A stretch of DNA of 64,000 nucleotides from contig CAWGAF010000002.1 in the NCBI GenBank assembly GCA_963820495.1, positions 1,054,001 to 1,118,000 on the forward strand. The letters run 5' to 3'. The notes below the pieces were generated by a model. It saw only the letters and a program-made list of their open reading frames with translations, did not search any database and had not been told where the DNA came from. The translations under genes and the position numbers were made by a program. Positions 52,873 to 61,603 of the stretch are shown piece by piece. How positions within the stretch are numbered: position 1 is the first letter of the stretch; each line of letters begins with the position of its first letter. The stretch is from JBBIPA01 sp963820495 (GTDB lineage Bacteria > Chloroflexota > Dehalococcoidia > GIF9 > UBA5629).

Positions 52873-53078
52873 TGAATGACATTCTCTTTATTGAACAGTG
52901 CTTCTGCTTTCTTCTTTTTCAAAGTTCCCTTGGGCCTTCTCTTTCTTTTGTAATCCAAACTCAATACTAGCCAATCATGGCCTAACTTCTTACCTTTTAT
53001 CTCACCTTTTGCTAACAATCGCCTAACCTGACTTGTATCAAGACCAATTTTTTGCGCTGCTTCCTTTACACTATACAT
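52869..53078 (-). CDS. Excisionase-like helix-turn-helix protein
   Basis: A 69-residue protein with the MerR/excisionase-type helix-turn-helix YSVKEAAQKIGLDTSQVRRL, a wing (GEIKGKKLGHDWLVL) and a basic tail (KRKRRPKGTLKKKKA). Small proteins of this type act as recombination directionality factors or regulators in integrative elements. It lies next to the candidate attachment region and is the first gene in from it. Confidence 0.72.
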   Translation of the reverse strand: MYSVKEAAQKIGLDTSQVRRLLAKGEIKGKKLGHDWLVLSLDYKRKRRPKGTLKKKKAEALFNKENVIQ

Positions 53079-53218
53079 CTTAATTCTTAGCTTTATTATA
53101 CACGATATTAGGCATAATGTCGATATATAATAGAGGCAAGTAAATATAAGTTTAACTTCAGTTACTTGAGCAATTTTGCGTTAGATAGTAAATATCTTTT
53201 AACTTTCCTTACTTAATT

Positions 53219-53741
53219 CCCCGACCGTAAGGTCGAGGGATGGAGTTCTCCCTGCATCTTTTTCGTAGGAGTATAATATGAGGGATGGAACTAATTCATC
53301 TTTCGCATTGTGTCTATCAATGCGATTATCACATAGTAATGGTTACAAAATACAGGAAAGAGATATTCAATGAGGGAATTTTTGCCTATATTAGACAAGA
53401 AGTTGGCGGAAATTACGGAACATTATCCATTGATTCGGTTCAAGACAGTGAATCATGATAAGGACCATATTCATTTTCTTGTTTCCATTCCGCCAACGAT
53501 GACGGTTGGGAAAGTGATTGGAATTATTAAGCAGAATACCTCACGAGAGTTGAAGCAAAAATTCCCGTTCTTGAAAAAGGTATATTGGGGAACGGATGCA
53601 GTATGGTCAGAAGGATATTTTGTATCAACGGTGGGTATTGATGAAGCGGTTATCCAAGCATACATTGAAGAATCAGGGTAAAAAAGATGCAGGGCAAACG
53701 AAGTTTGAAATAAGCTAATACCCCGACCGTAAGGTCGTGGG
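53219..53741 (+). mobile_element. IS200/IS605-family element with degenerate transposase
   Basis: Both ends carry the same imperfect palindrome: CCCCGACCGTAAGGTCGAGGG spans 53219-53239 (21 bp, loop GTAA), and a copy differing at one base spans 53721-53741. Terminal hairpins and no terminal inverted repeats or target duplication are the IS200 pattern. Inside, CCCTGCATCTTTTT (53250-53263) is repeated inverted at 53681-53694, flanking tnpA. The exact cleavage sites are a few bases outside the hairpins. Confidence 0.8.
53285..53681 (+). pseudogene. IS200-type TnpA transposase, frameshifted
   Basis: From ATG 53285 the frame reads MELIHLSHCVYQCDYHIVMV and on through KYRKEIFNEGIFAYI, the normal N terminus of a Y1 HUH transposase. 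It then breaks near 53397-53401, where CAAGAAG appears to have one base too many. The rest (KLAEITEHYPL, the HUH motif HIHF and the nucleophile Tyr in QAYIEESG) continues in the next frame to 53681. Joined, the parts make a full-length protein of about 131 residues. A sequencing error or a recent frameshift are both possible. Confidence 0.8.
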
Positions 53742-53750
53742 AAGTTTATT

Positions 53751-54383
53751 TTATCTAAATAATCTATCGCGTATATAAACGCGATATTTACGGTAGGCTT
53801 CCCGAGCCGCATTCGCCAGCTTCTCAAATTCCTTATTATTATTATTTGCTTTACATTTGCTTTGGGAGCCTCTGGTTCTTGGAGCGACAAAATCTGTTAT
53901 TTCAATAAGTGTTTTAAGTAAATCTATACAATGAGTTTTCAGAGTTGATTCAATATATTGATTACCGTCATATTCAAAAAAAAGGATAAATTTTCGTAGT
54001 TTATTAGCTTTTGAATCTTCATATGAGAGACCTACTGATAAATCATGGAGTGAAGCTGTTAGGTCACGCTCACTCATTACCTCATCACATTTCTCAAAAA
54101 TGCCAATATCATGCTTTCTGACGAGGTCATCATTAGTGGTATTTAGTACGACCGGTGGCTTGTTTTGTGAAATTATTTTATCGCTCGCCCTTTTCTCCGA
54201 CTCTTCAATATAGCTCCTTATAGTACGTTCATCAGCAGGTAAGCGTTCTTTAGCACTAATCTTACCGTTTTTTTGTTCCTCTATTAGGTCGTTCAAAATG
54301 GCTGTCCATTTACGACCATGTATCAAGTATAGAGCCAATATCCTGTTTTTTACTCTAGCAGAGAAACTTTTTCTTTTTTTCAT
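53751..54383 (-). CDS. Hypothetical protein with N-terminal DNA-binding-like segment
   Basis: A 210-residue basic protein. The first 70 residues are rich in Lys/Arg and helical (KSFSARVKNRILALYLIHGRK, then PADERTIRSYIEE), compatible with a helix-turn-helix. The C-terminal part includes an Asn-rich run (KANNNNKEF) and a Tyr/Arg-rich end. No family is recognised. It lies alone on the minus strand, beside the IS200 element. Confidence 0.55.
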   Translation of the reverse strand: MKKRKSFSARVKNRILALYLIHGRKWTAILNDLIEEQKNGKISAKERLPADERTIRSYIEESEKRASDKIISQNKPPVVLNTTNDDLVRKHDIGIFEKCDEVMSERDLTASLHDLSVGLSYEDSKANKLRKFILFFEYDGNQYIESTLKTHCIDLLKTLIEITDFVAPRTRGSQSKCKANNNNKEFEKLANAAREAYRKYRVYIRDRLFR

Positions 54384-54513
54384 CGTGATTTTGCTGCTAT
54401 TTTGTTGTCTATATGCTGTTTCTATGTCCTGACAGGTAAATATGAGTATGTTAATCTTCGATTAGGCATATATCTAAGCACATATTAAATCATATGCAGG
54501 AGGAAAGAAAAAG

Positions 54514-54711
54514 ATGGCGACGGTAACACATCGCAAACTCATTAGGTTTGGGAAGGGAATAGCGATAACCCTTCCCAAAGCATGGACTGACTATTACGCT
54601 CTAACGCCGGGAGACACGGTTCTAGTAAAAATAAATAGCAAATTAGTAGTATCACTTATAACTAACAAAAAAGATTTTGAAGAAAAAATGAAAACATGTC
54701 CCTCGACGTGA
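54514..54711 (+). CDS. AbrB/SpoVT-like DNA-binding protein
   Basis: A 65-residue protein with a swapped-hairpin AbrB fold: HRKLIRFGKGIAITLPKAW, YYALTPGDTVLVKINSK. Such proteins are transition-state regulators or antitoxins. No toxin gene is adjacent, so a regulatory role in the element is the simpler view. A strong AGGAGGAAAG precedes the ATG. It is 16 bases before the integrase gene and probably co-transcribed. Confidence 0.75.
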   Translation: MATVTHRKLIRFGKGIAITLPKAWTDYYALTPGDTVLVKINSKLVVSLITNKKDFEEKMKTCPST

Positions 54712-54727
54712 CTTAACCAGCCGGTAA

Positions 54728-55624
54728 ATGGAGTTTAGCTCACTCATGGAAACTGCCTTTTATACTAACATACCACCCCAATTCACAAAGCCTAGTGCCC
54801 AGGCAAATAGAAAGGACTCCACAAGATATGACTATTTTGCGTTGTTCCTTAAATCACGGGAGGCCATGGGTGTTAGTCCCCGTACTTTGGAGTTTTACCG
54901 AGACCGACTTGGCAGGTATGTTTTTAATACAGCCTATACAGGAGCGTCCCGGGAACAGATACAAGAATTACTAAATTCAATTCCTCCCAATAGAAATGGG
55001 CTTGCAACACGCCATGCTTCATATCGAGCTCTAAAAACATTTTTTCGCTGGTTGCAAGCAGAATATGGTATCTCAAATCCAATGGCAAATATGCAGGCTC
55101 CAATTCTAGGGAAACCAATTCTTCCCTCTTTAACAAAATCGCAAGTCATCACCCTGATAGAAAAAAGCTCCAATATTCGCAACAAAGCAATCATCGCGCT
55201 ATTTACCGAAAGTGGATTAAGGCTTACTGAATTAGCCGGAATAAGATTACAGGATATTGACTGGCAAAGTTATACCATTCGTATTTGGGGGAAAAATAGA
55301 AAAGAGGCTTATGCTACATTTGGCCCCCTTTCAGAGCAATATCTCAAATTATGGCTTGATAAGTATGAACCTAATAGAAATATATGGGGAATAACAAAAA
55401 GCGGTATAACAACGATGTTGCAAAGATTAGAAGAGTCAACAGGTATTACTTGTAACCCGCACACCTTTAGACGAACATTTGCTGTGTTATTAAGAAAAGC
55501 TGGGGTCGATACCATGACGATTAAAGAATTAGGCCGTTGGGAATCAATACAAATGGTTCAGAGATATACACGGTCTTTTAGCTTCCACGATAGTCTTAAA
55601 TTCTATAAACCACCATTGCAATAA
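54728..55624 (+). CDS. Tyrosine recombinase/integrase 1
   Basis: A 298-residue recombinase with an N-terminal core-binding domain (FLKSREAMGVSPRTLEFYRD) and a complete catalytic domain: Arg in GLRLTELAGI, Lys in WGKNRKE, His-x-x-Arg in NPHTFRRTFAVLL, Trp in LGRWES (in place of the more usual His) and the nucleophile Tyr in MVQRYTRS. It probably integrates the element at tRNA-Gly, though it could be the resolvase of the element. Confidence 0.85.
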   Translation: MEFSSLMETAFYTNIPPQFTKPSAQANRKDSTRYDYFALFLKSREAMGVSPRTLEFYRDRLGRYVFNTAYTGASREQIQELLNSIPPNRNGLATRHASYRALKTFFRWLQAEYGISNPMANMQAPILGKPILPSLTKSQVITLIEKSSNIRNKAIIALFTESGLRLTELAGIRLQDIDWQSYTIRIWGKNRKEAYATFGPLSEQYLKLWLDKYEPNRNIWGITKSGITTMLQRLEESTGITCNPHTFRRTFAVLLRKAGVDTMTIKELGRWESIQMVQRYTRSFSFHDSLKFYKPPLQ

Positions 55625-55646
55625 CAAACCGTAGGATTATCTGATA

Positions 55647-55853
55647 ATGACGGGAATCATTAATCGCCAAAAATGCCATGAAAAAGAAGCGTTTTTAGTG
55701 GTCGGAGTTACATGCAGACCCGGAGCCGAATGTGGCAGCATCGTAAAATTTTGGTGCCGGAGACATACATCGCAAGTCGGACGTCCGGGTGTTATGCCCG
55801 ACTACAAAGCTTTCATGTATCAAAGAAAGGGTGAGATGGTTAATTATGTCTAA
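55647..55853 (+). CDS. Possible small Cys-containing protein before the replication gene
   Basis: A 68-residue ORF with four cysteines (one in RQKCHEK, two in VTCRPGAEC, one in FWCRRH) that could bind a metal. AGGA lies about ten bases before the ATG. Its stop overlaps the start of the next gene by eight bases, suggesting translational coupling. No family is recognised, and it may be spurious. Confidence 0.35.
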   Translation: MTGIINRQKCHEKEAFLVVGVTCRPGAECGSIVKFWCRRHTSQVGRPGVMPDYKAFMYQRKGEMVNYV

Positions 55854-56718
55854 GGTCAAAGCCAATAGAGACTACTACACGATTACCCCCAATATGGTCT
55901 TGTATATGAAATTGTCGCCTCATGCGAAACTACTTTATGTAATTATAAAAAGCATCGCCGGTGAAGATGGCTTATGCTGGTCGAGCCAAAATACCCTTGC
56001 CAAATACTGCGGAGTAAGCACAAAAACTATCATCCGCGCTAAAAAGGAACTTGTGAAAGCCGGTCTTATTGAAATTCAATTACAGAAGATAGGTAAATAC
56101 TATGGTCATGTAATCAAGGTAATCGATATATGGGAATTAAATAATGACAATTTTAAGAATAAGAAGGGTGGATGCGAAGTAAAACAGACACCGAGGAGTA
56201 AAAAAGATACCGATAGCGAAGTAAAAGAGCCACCCGATGCGGTGGAAAATAATCACTCAAATAATATCCAACTTAATAATAACCCAAATGAGTTTGTTAT
56301 AGAGATACCAGGGCAAGTTAATAATATTGAAGTTAATAATAATAACAATGAGCATGAGCGGACGCCGGGAGCGGCAGCCGTGATGCAGATAGACAGGGCA
56401 AGACCGGGAGCAGGGACTAAAACTCTGCCCCGGCCTTCCCAACACCCGTCTGTGCCAGTAGACATTGGTATAGCCCTTCCCAAAGATGAAACACAACCCA
56501 ACACTATTGACCGCAGAGAGGAAATTCTAGGTATGTCAGTTGAGAAGGCTGTTGAAATATGGCGTCTTAACGGGGCTCCAGTTGTTCACCTTGGTCCGGG
56601 CGAAAACGCGGGGATTAACTTTCCTAATTTAGATATATTGCTTGCCAATCCTGACGTTCTCGACCGCCACCTTGAGGAAATAAAAGTACGGCTTGCGAAA
56701 GTACGTCAGCAAAGCTGA
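55846..56718 (+). CDS. Helix-turn-helix (HTH_36-type) replication/regulatory protein of the element
   Basis: A 290-residue protein with a winged-helix domain in its first 95 residues (LSPHAKLLYVIIKSIAGEDG, SQNTLAKYCGVSTKTIIRAKKELVKAGLIEIQ), of the kind found in phage and plasmid replication initiators. The middle is low-complexity and Asn-rich, and the C terminus resembles a DnaD/helicase-loader tail only vaguely. ATG 55846 is preferred over the longer frame from 55789, which starts inside the preceding ORF. Confidence 0.7.
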   Translation: MSKVKANRDYYTITPNMVLYMKLSPHAKLLYVIIKSIAGEDGLCWSSQNTLAKYCGVSTKTIIRAKKELVKAGLIEIQLQKIGKYYGHVIKVIDIWELNNDNFKNKKGGCEVKQTPRSKKDTDSEVKEPPDAVENNHSNNIQLNNNPNEFVIEIPGQVNNIEVNNNNNEHERTPGAAAVMQIDRARPGAGTKTLPRPSQHPSVPVDIGIALPKDETQPNTIDRREEILGMSVEKAVEIWRLNGAPVVHLGPGENAGINFPNLDILLANPDVLDRHLEEIKVRLAKVRQQS

Positions 56719-56760
56719 CTAAGAGTGACCTTATAAATTTATCGATGAATCAAATAAGTA

Positions 56761-57315
56761 ATGAAAGATAAAAATCGAATAAGAATTACTAAAGCCGAAA
56801 TAGAAAAAGCGAGAAATGAGATATTATCTGCCTCATCTCGCACGACAGCAAAAAAGGCGAAGCCTAAATGGGAACGCAAGTATAATAATTTTTGGTGGGG
56901 CGTTCTTTACTGTGACCATCAAGGTTTAGCAATAATAGCCACACCCAAAGACAATGACAGGATTCTTGGAAAGACCGAAGAGATATTACCCATGTTGAAA
57001 TCCCGCAAAGTTAACAAAGAAGACCCACAGGACATTATCAAAGCTGTCCAGCAATTTCAGGCTGAAAATAAAAACTCATCGTGCCATATAGCTTCGGGGA
57101 AAACCCTTGCTGGTATAACCACTACTCCGCCAAAGTCTAATCGTGCCACTTTTAAGGATAACCCTGCATTTTTAAGCATCCTAGCAAGCCTGTTAACAAA
57201 AGGTTATGGCTTGCCAACTATTCAAAGTGAATTGAAAGCAAAGGGTTACCCCGTACCCTATCGTACTTTAGGCCGGTGGGTTCAGAAACGTAAGCAGATA
57301 ATATCAGTAGGCTAG
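56761..57315 (+). CDS. Hypothetical mobile-element protein with C-terminal HTH
   Basis: A 184-residue protein, basic at its start (KDKNRIRITKAEIEKARNEI) with a compact Trp-rich patch (KYNNFWWGVLYC). The last 45 residues (LTKGYGLPTIQSELKAKGYP, RTLGRWVQKR) look like the helix-turn-helix of recombinase-type proteins. It begins 42 bases after the replication-type gene. Function is unknown. Confidence 0.55.
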   Translation: MKDKNRIRITKAEIEKARNEILSASSRTTAKKAKPKWERKYNNFWWGVLYCDHQGLAIIATPKDNDRILGKTEEILPMLKSRKVNKEDPQDIIKAVQQFQAENKNSSCHIASGKTLAGITTTPPKSNRATFKDNPAFLSILASLLTKGYGLPTIQSELKAKGYPVPYRTLGRWVQKRKQIISVG

Positions 57316-57502
57316 TATTTCTATGAAATCCGTACAGTGATACTCTTATTCCACATCGTAATTCTTTTGTCACGAGCAAAAAGTATGTGTGCTATTCTTT
57401 GGATTTGGTCCACCAGATGGATGTTCATAAGAACTTCAGCAAGGGGTTAAACTAACCAAAATGTTGCCCCGCAGGCTATGAAAAGAGGAGTGTTATTTTA
57501 GT

Positions 57503-57775
57503 ATGAAAAACAAGAGCCGGAGCCGAGACCAAACCAATCGGCAAAATGTTAAGCCGGAAACACAAACCGGAGGTGAGAAGTCCGGAGAGGAGTCCGAACA
57601 ACCAAAACCACAACCTCCGGCAAGTAATTTTATGGTGGTGCGTTACTTGCTACCATGCGAACAATCGAGAATTTTAAGACCGAGAGCCAAGTTGAATTTG
57701 AGAGGTAGAGGGACAAACAGCCACAAGTTTGAAAATACCACACTTCCCATAACAACGCATGATTGCACGTATTAA
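57503..57775 (+). CDS. Hypothetical protein, low-complexity N terminus
   Basis: A 90-residue ORF. The first 43 residues are polar (Gln, Glu, Pro, Ser) and the rest is basic. GAGGAG lies about 13 bases before the ATG, further than usual. No family is recognised and coding status is uncertain. Confidence 0.3.
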   Translation: MKNKSRSRDQTNRQNVKPETQTGGEKSGEESEQPKPQPPASNFMVVRYLLPCEQSRILRPRAKLNLRGRGTNSHKFENTTLPITTHDCTY

Positions 57776-57816
57776 GTCAAGACAGTCTGCAAAGAAAAGT
57801 TGCGAGATCGTAAAAA

Positions 57817-58491
57817 ATGAAAACCTATCTGGAACCTGAGGACGTACAATTGATGGAAGGAGCTGCCACTTGCCTCCGTGACAGGCTTCTTATCCGGCTT
57901 CTATTTCGCCTGGGTTGCCGGGTTTCGGAACTGCTGGCGATTAAGGTTAGCGATATAAACTTCACCGGTGGTAAAATTACAGTTCTACACCTCAAGACGC
58001 GTATTCGGTTATTATGCCCCGGCTGCAAGGCAAGGTTAGCAAGGAGACACCAATTCTGTCCTGAGTGTGGGGCTGGAGTAAAGGATATTTCTAGGCGTGC
58101 TTATGAACATAGGCGAATACGAGTGCTCCCTGTTGATAAATGTACTTTAGACATACTACGGGAGTATATTACCCCGAACGGGGTAATCCATGCTGAAGAC
58201 TCCGCGCGGGTCTTTAATCTGAATCGCCATCGAGCTTGGCAAATAGTGAGAGAGTGTGCTAAGCGAGCCGGGATTTCTCCCTTGGTAAACCCGGAAACAG
58301 GAAAGATGAGAGGAGTTAGTCCTCATCGATTGAGGGATGCTTTTAGCGTACATGCAATGAAAATTGATGATACCGGCGATGCACTTCGATTGCTTCAGGA
58401 GCATCTTGGTCATGCCAGTTTCAATACGACTGCTAGGTATCGCAAAGTTGCTGGTGAAGAGCACCGTAAGTGGTACGACAGTCTGTGGTGA
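57817..58491 (+). CDS. Tyrosine recombinase catalytic domain with inserted zinc ribbon
   Basis: A 224-residue recombinase with no N-terminal core-binding domain. The catalytic residues are all present: Arg35 in GCRVSELLAI, Lys60 in VLHLKTR, His and Arg in SPHRLRDAF, His in LGHASFN and Tyr in TTARYRKV. Between beta strands 2 and 3 the protein has a zinc-ribbon-like insertion, Cys67-Cys70 (CPGC) and Cys81-Cys84 (CPEC), with a basic stretch between them. No strong Shine-Dalgarno site precedes the ATG. It may act with the AbrB-linked integrase. Confidence 0.8.
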   Translation: MKTYLEPEDVQLMEGAATCLRDRLLIRLLFRLGCRVSELLAIKVSDINFTGGKITVLHLKTRIRLLCPGCKARLARRHQFCPECGAGVKDISRRAYEHRRIRVLPVDKCTLDILREYITPNGVIHAEDSARVFNLNRHRAWQIVRECAKRAGISPLVNPETGKMRGVSPHRLRDAFSVHAMKIDDTGDALRLLQEHLGHASFNTTARYRKVAGEEHRKWYDSLW

Positions 58492-58583
58492 AAATAGTCC
58501 TACCTACCAGCTAGCGATAAAAATCAGATCACACGAAACAGGCAATTGTGCAATATGCGTGATAAGTGGCCACTAGGTGAAAA

Positions 58584-58889
58584 CTAAGGTCTAGGCTGTG
58601 TTTGCTCTTTCCTTATTCTTTCCATTTCCTTTTCTATGGCTTGCCTATCCCGTGCACCTTGTCGTGAGAAGACGAAAACACCAAGGAAATGAAACAGAAC
58701 GCCAATGCCCCAGCCACCTAGAGGAAAGATAAACCATGGGAATCCTCTGCCAGCAGCAAATGCCCATATAAGCACCAAGATGATATTGACAACAATGTAT
58801 ATGCTGAAGTGGATGAAAAACCCTCTCTTTTCCTCAACACGTTTCTTTGCTAGTTCATAAATTTGCTCTTCGGACATGCCACTTTTCAT
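58584..58889 (-). CDS. 2TM domain protein
   Basis: A 101-residue protein of the 2TM family: a short acidic/basic start (EEQIYELAKKRVEEKRGFFI), two transmembrane segments around residues 25-45 and 55-75 with a Gly/Trp-rich linker, and a charged tail. GGAGG lies eight bases before the ATG at 58889. It begins just outside the mobile element on the opposite strand. Function is unknown; the same domain often accompanies histidine kinases and LytTR regulators. Confidence 0.8.
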   Translation of the reverse strand: MKSGMSEEQIYELAKKRVEEKRGFFIHFSIYIVVNIILVLIWAFAAGRGFPWFIFPLGGWGIGVLFHFLGVFVFSRQGARDRQAIEKEMERIRKEQTQPRP

Positions 58890-59030
58890 TTTCGTACCTC
58901 CATATCTAAAGACTACTGCACCATCAGCTAGTCGTCAAGGGCTTTTGCAGGGCCAAGCAGTCAAAACTTGGAGCTGGCGGATTCTCCGTATCAGATTGTA
59001 CAAAATGGACAAATGTTACCTCACTACCTG

Positions 59031-59107
59031 TGGTGAAGATAGGAGGGATTCGAGCCTCCGAGTTCCGTGATGCTAACGTGACGCCCTCCCAATTGAGCTA
59101 CAGCATT
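59031..59107 (-). pseudogene. Degenerate tRNA-like sequence
   Basis: On the minus strand the stretch has a D arm (GTAGCTCAATTGGGAGGGC), an anticodon-loop-like TTAGCAT and a T-arm-like GGAGGCTCGAATCCCTCC ending in CACCA. The T loop has an extra base and lacks the usual TTC start. The anticodon stem TCACG faces CACGG and does not pair, and the acceptor AATGCTG pairs poorly with TATCTTC. It is a broken tRNA gene or relic, not a working one. Confidence 0.6.
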
Positions 59108-59399
59108 ACCTGTTTGCTTTGTATCTTACTTCCCAGTCATTTTTCATATTGGTTAAAACCGTAATTAAATTATCTAAATCCTCAACGTTGCCAAAATTTA
59201 ACCGTGAGATTATCTCCTTGTTCCTCCCATCGTTACTGTAAAACTGTAACTCTCCGGTTATTTCGAATAATCTGCCTTTGTTTTCCTCTGGATATACGAT
59301 CATATGTTCGTGAAACAGATAGTATACACACTTTGCCTTTAATTCTAATTGAGGGATATCTATGTCAATTTCACAATCAAAATATATTTTCTTCTCCAT
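59106..59399 (-). CDS. Hypothetical protein
   Basis: A 97-residue acidic beta-rich protein (KKIYFDCEIDIDIPQLELKA, LFEITGELQFYSNDG). AAGGGG lies about five bases before the ATG at 59399. It is 133 bases downstream of the HD-GYP gene on the same strand and might be co-transcribed. No family is recognised. Its 3' end abuts the degenerate tRNA. Confidence 0.6.
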   Translation of the reverse strand: MEKKIYFDCEIDIDIPQLELKAKCVYYLFHEHMIVYPEENKGRLFEITGELQFYSNDGRNKEIISRLNFGNVEDLDNLITVLTNMKNDWEVRYKANR

Positions 59400-59531
59400 A
59401 TGTCCCCTTCTACTTCTCTAGGAATTAGCTTTTTTTACGATGAAGATGGGTATCGCCGTAAATACCTTGAACAAAATGGCACTCCTGTTCAATTTCCTGT
59501 CTGTGTAATCGGAAGACAGCGTCTTTATCTT

Positions 59532-61349
59532 TTACTCAAACTTAAATCCCTTCTCCTGGAAAACCTTGAGACATGCACTCACAACATTAGGGTCATAAAA
59601 AATGCCTGTATTCTTTGAAATTTCTTCTAACGCTTTATCTACTCCCAGAGACGGCCGGTAAGGACGGTGTGATGCCATAGCTTCGACGACATCGGCAACA
59701 GCTAAAATCCTAGCTTCAATGTCGATATTATCACCAGATATACCATTGGGGTAACCAGAGCCATCTGCTCGTTCATGATGTTGAAGCACAATCTGGCAAA
59801 TCGGCCACGGTAACTTTAACGACTTCAATATTTCACGACCGACTTGGGGATGGGTTTTTACCAGGTTCATCTCCACGTCACTTAACTTGCTGGGTTTACT
59901 CAAGATCTCAGCTGGCACATTTATCTTGCCAATATCATGAAGAATCCCAGCTACGTGGATTGTCTCCACCTTCTTTGGAGGAAGATTCATCTCTTCGGCT
60001 ATAGCCGCGGCAAGTTTAGCCACCCGTCGCTGATGGCCCGCCGTATATGGGTCCCTTGTTTCAGCTATCGTACCGATAGCTTCAATAGCTCCCTCCACGG
60101 TCTTTTGTAATTTCGCATAGCTTTTTCTAAGCTTTTCCTCGGCTTGTTTGCGCTCGGTGATATCGCGAATAACCGCTAAGACTATTTCTTTCCCTCCGTA
60201 TTCAAGTGTACGACCGTGCACCTCTACCGGTACCACGGAGCCATCTTTAAGTAGGTGGGCTGACTCGAATATTGCCTGACCATTATCGAGCATCATCTGG
60301 AAATCCTCTGCTAGGCCATTGACCCGCTCAGGAGTAACAACTTGCTGGAGCTTCTTCTTCATGAATTCTTCTTTGCTATAGCCGTGAAACCTGCAAGCTG
60401 TCTCATTTACGTAAAGAAAATTCCCCTCAAGGTCGTGTAGAAATATTGAGTCGCTAACGCTATCTAAAAGCTCAGCCTGTAGCTTCAACTCCTCTTCAAT
60501 CTTTTTCTGCTCGGTGATATCGCGAAGAAATACAAAGAGAAATCGACCATTAAAATCCATATTGTTTACACTGACCTCAACATCTATAATTCTCCCGTCC
60601 TTACATTTGTGTTGGGTCTTAAAACGGTCACCGCCAACTTTTATTATCCGCTGGGTGTGTCTGGCAATTTCCTTGTATGTTTCCGCTGCCTCGATATCTT
60701 GGATGTGCATGGTCAGCAATTCATCTCGGCTGTAACCTACCAGACGGCAATAGGCATCATTAACGTCTAAGAAACACCCATCATCGGCGTTCACAATCCA
60801 GAAACCATCCATAGTAGTACGGATGATAGTTTTATATTGCTCCTCCGCATGCTTGCGCTCGGTGACATCACGAGCAATTGAGAGGGTTACCTTCTCACCA
60901 TTCCATTCAAATAAGCAAACGTTAGATTCAACTGGGAATCTGGTATTATCTTTACAAATTAATGTTGTCTCATATTTAGCATACCGCTGTTCCATTAAGG
61001 TTGACCTTACTTTTGAACTTATCGTTGTTACCCATTCTTCCAGCGGAGTTATATCTCTGCGGGTAATTTTTAATAATTCTTCCCTGCTATATCCCAGTCT
61101 ATGGCAGGCGGCATCATTTACTTCCAAGAATCTACCTGGCAATCCATCTGGAGTTATTTCTGTTATAAATATGGGGTCAATAACAGAGTTAAATAGCTGT
61201 CGGAATTTCTGCTCACTATGCTTATGATCAACATCCAACTTCTCTAATTCGGCAATGCAATGTCTCGAAGTCTCTAATCGAGAAGGTTGCTGGTTGCACC
61301 CTACTGACTTATTCCTCAGATGCTCTTTTGTTATATCTTTCGTTACCAT
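59532..61349 (-). CDS. PAS-PAS-PAS-HD-GYP protein, probable c-di-GMP phosphodiesterase
   Basis: A 605-residue cytoplasmic signalling protein. PAS domains lie at about residues 45-165, 168-290 and 292-415, each ending in a DITERK or DITEQK PAC motif. The HD-GYP domain (about 430-600) has the metal-binding HDIGK, the HHERADGSGYP signature that gives the family its name, and ILAVADVVEAM. Members hydrolyse cyclic di-GMP to pGpG or GMP. No membrane segment is seen, so it senses an internal signal (redox, oxygen or a small ligand), which is not determined. No response regulator is next to it. Confidence 0.92.
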   Translation of the reverse strand: MVTKDITKEHLRNKSVGCNQQPSRLETSRHCIAELEKLDVDHKHSEQKFRQLFNSVIDPIFITEITPDGLPGRFLEVNDAACHRLGYSREELLKITRRDITPLEEWVTTISSKVRSTLMEQRYAKYETTLICKDNTRFPVESNVCLFEWNGEKVTLSIARDVTERKHAEEQYKTIIRTTMDGFWIVNADDGCFLDVNDAYCRLVGYSRDELLTMHIQDIEAAETYKEIARHTQRIIKVGGDRFKTQHKCKDGRIIDVEVSVNNMDFNGRFLFVFLRDITEQKKIEEELKLQAELLDSVSDSIFLHDLEGNFLYVNETACRFHGYSKEEFMKKKLQQVVTPERVNGLAEDFQMMLDNGQAIFESAHLLKDGSVVPVEVHGRTLEYGGKEIVLAVIRDITERKQAEEKLRKSYAKLQKTVEGAIEAIGTIAETRDPYTAGHQRRVAKLAAAIAEEMNLPPKKVETIHVAGILHDIGKINVPAEILSKPSKLSDVEMNLVKTHPQVGREILKSLKLPWPICQIVLQHHERADGSGYPNGISGDNIDIEARILAVADVVEAMASHRPYRPSLGVDKALEEISKNTGIFYDPNVVSACLKVFQEKGFKFE

Positions 61350-61603
61350 ATTTCTTCACATCTACAAAGCTAACAACTCCACGATAAACAAGTTGCAAAT
61401 TTATTCCTGCATACTAATAATCCGAAATTTATTGGTAACTTCCCTAGCTTCTTATCTATCTTCTGTTAGGATTTCAATATGTTATATGCCGCTATTACCT
61501 TCCCAAAATTTAACATTTTTCAATAGTCTTGTGTTTAGTTTCATGGTCTTCCTTATTGTACTTATATTATTAGGCGAACTGTCCGCTTAAATTAAGCACC
61601 TGT

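Noticed and set aside
53285..53681. Programmed frameshifting in tnpA
   Set aside because: IS200-type transposases are not known to need frameshifting and there is no slippery run at the break; a one-base insertion is the simpler reading.
59349..59618. An 89-residue plus-strand frame with a protein-like stretch (FYDEDGYRRKYLEQNG)
   Set aside because: It overlaps the opposing 97-residue gene and the HD-GYP end; a short remnant of a lost gene is possible but cannot be supported.
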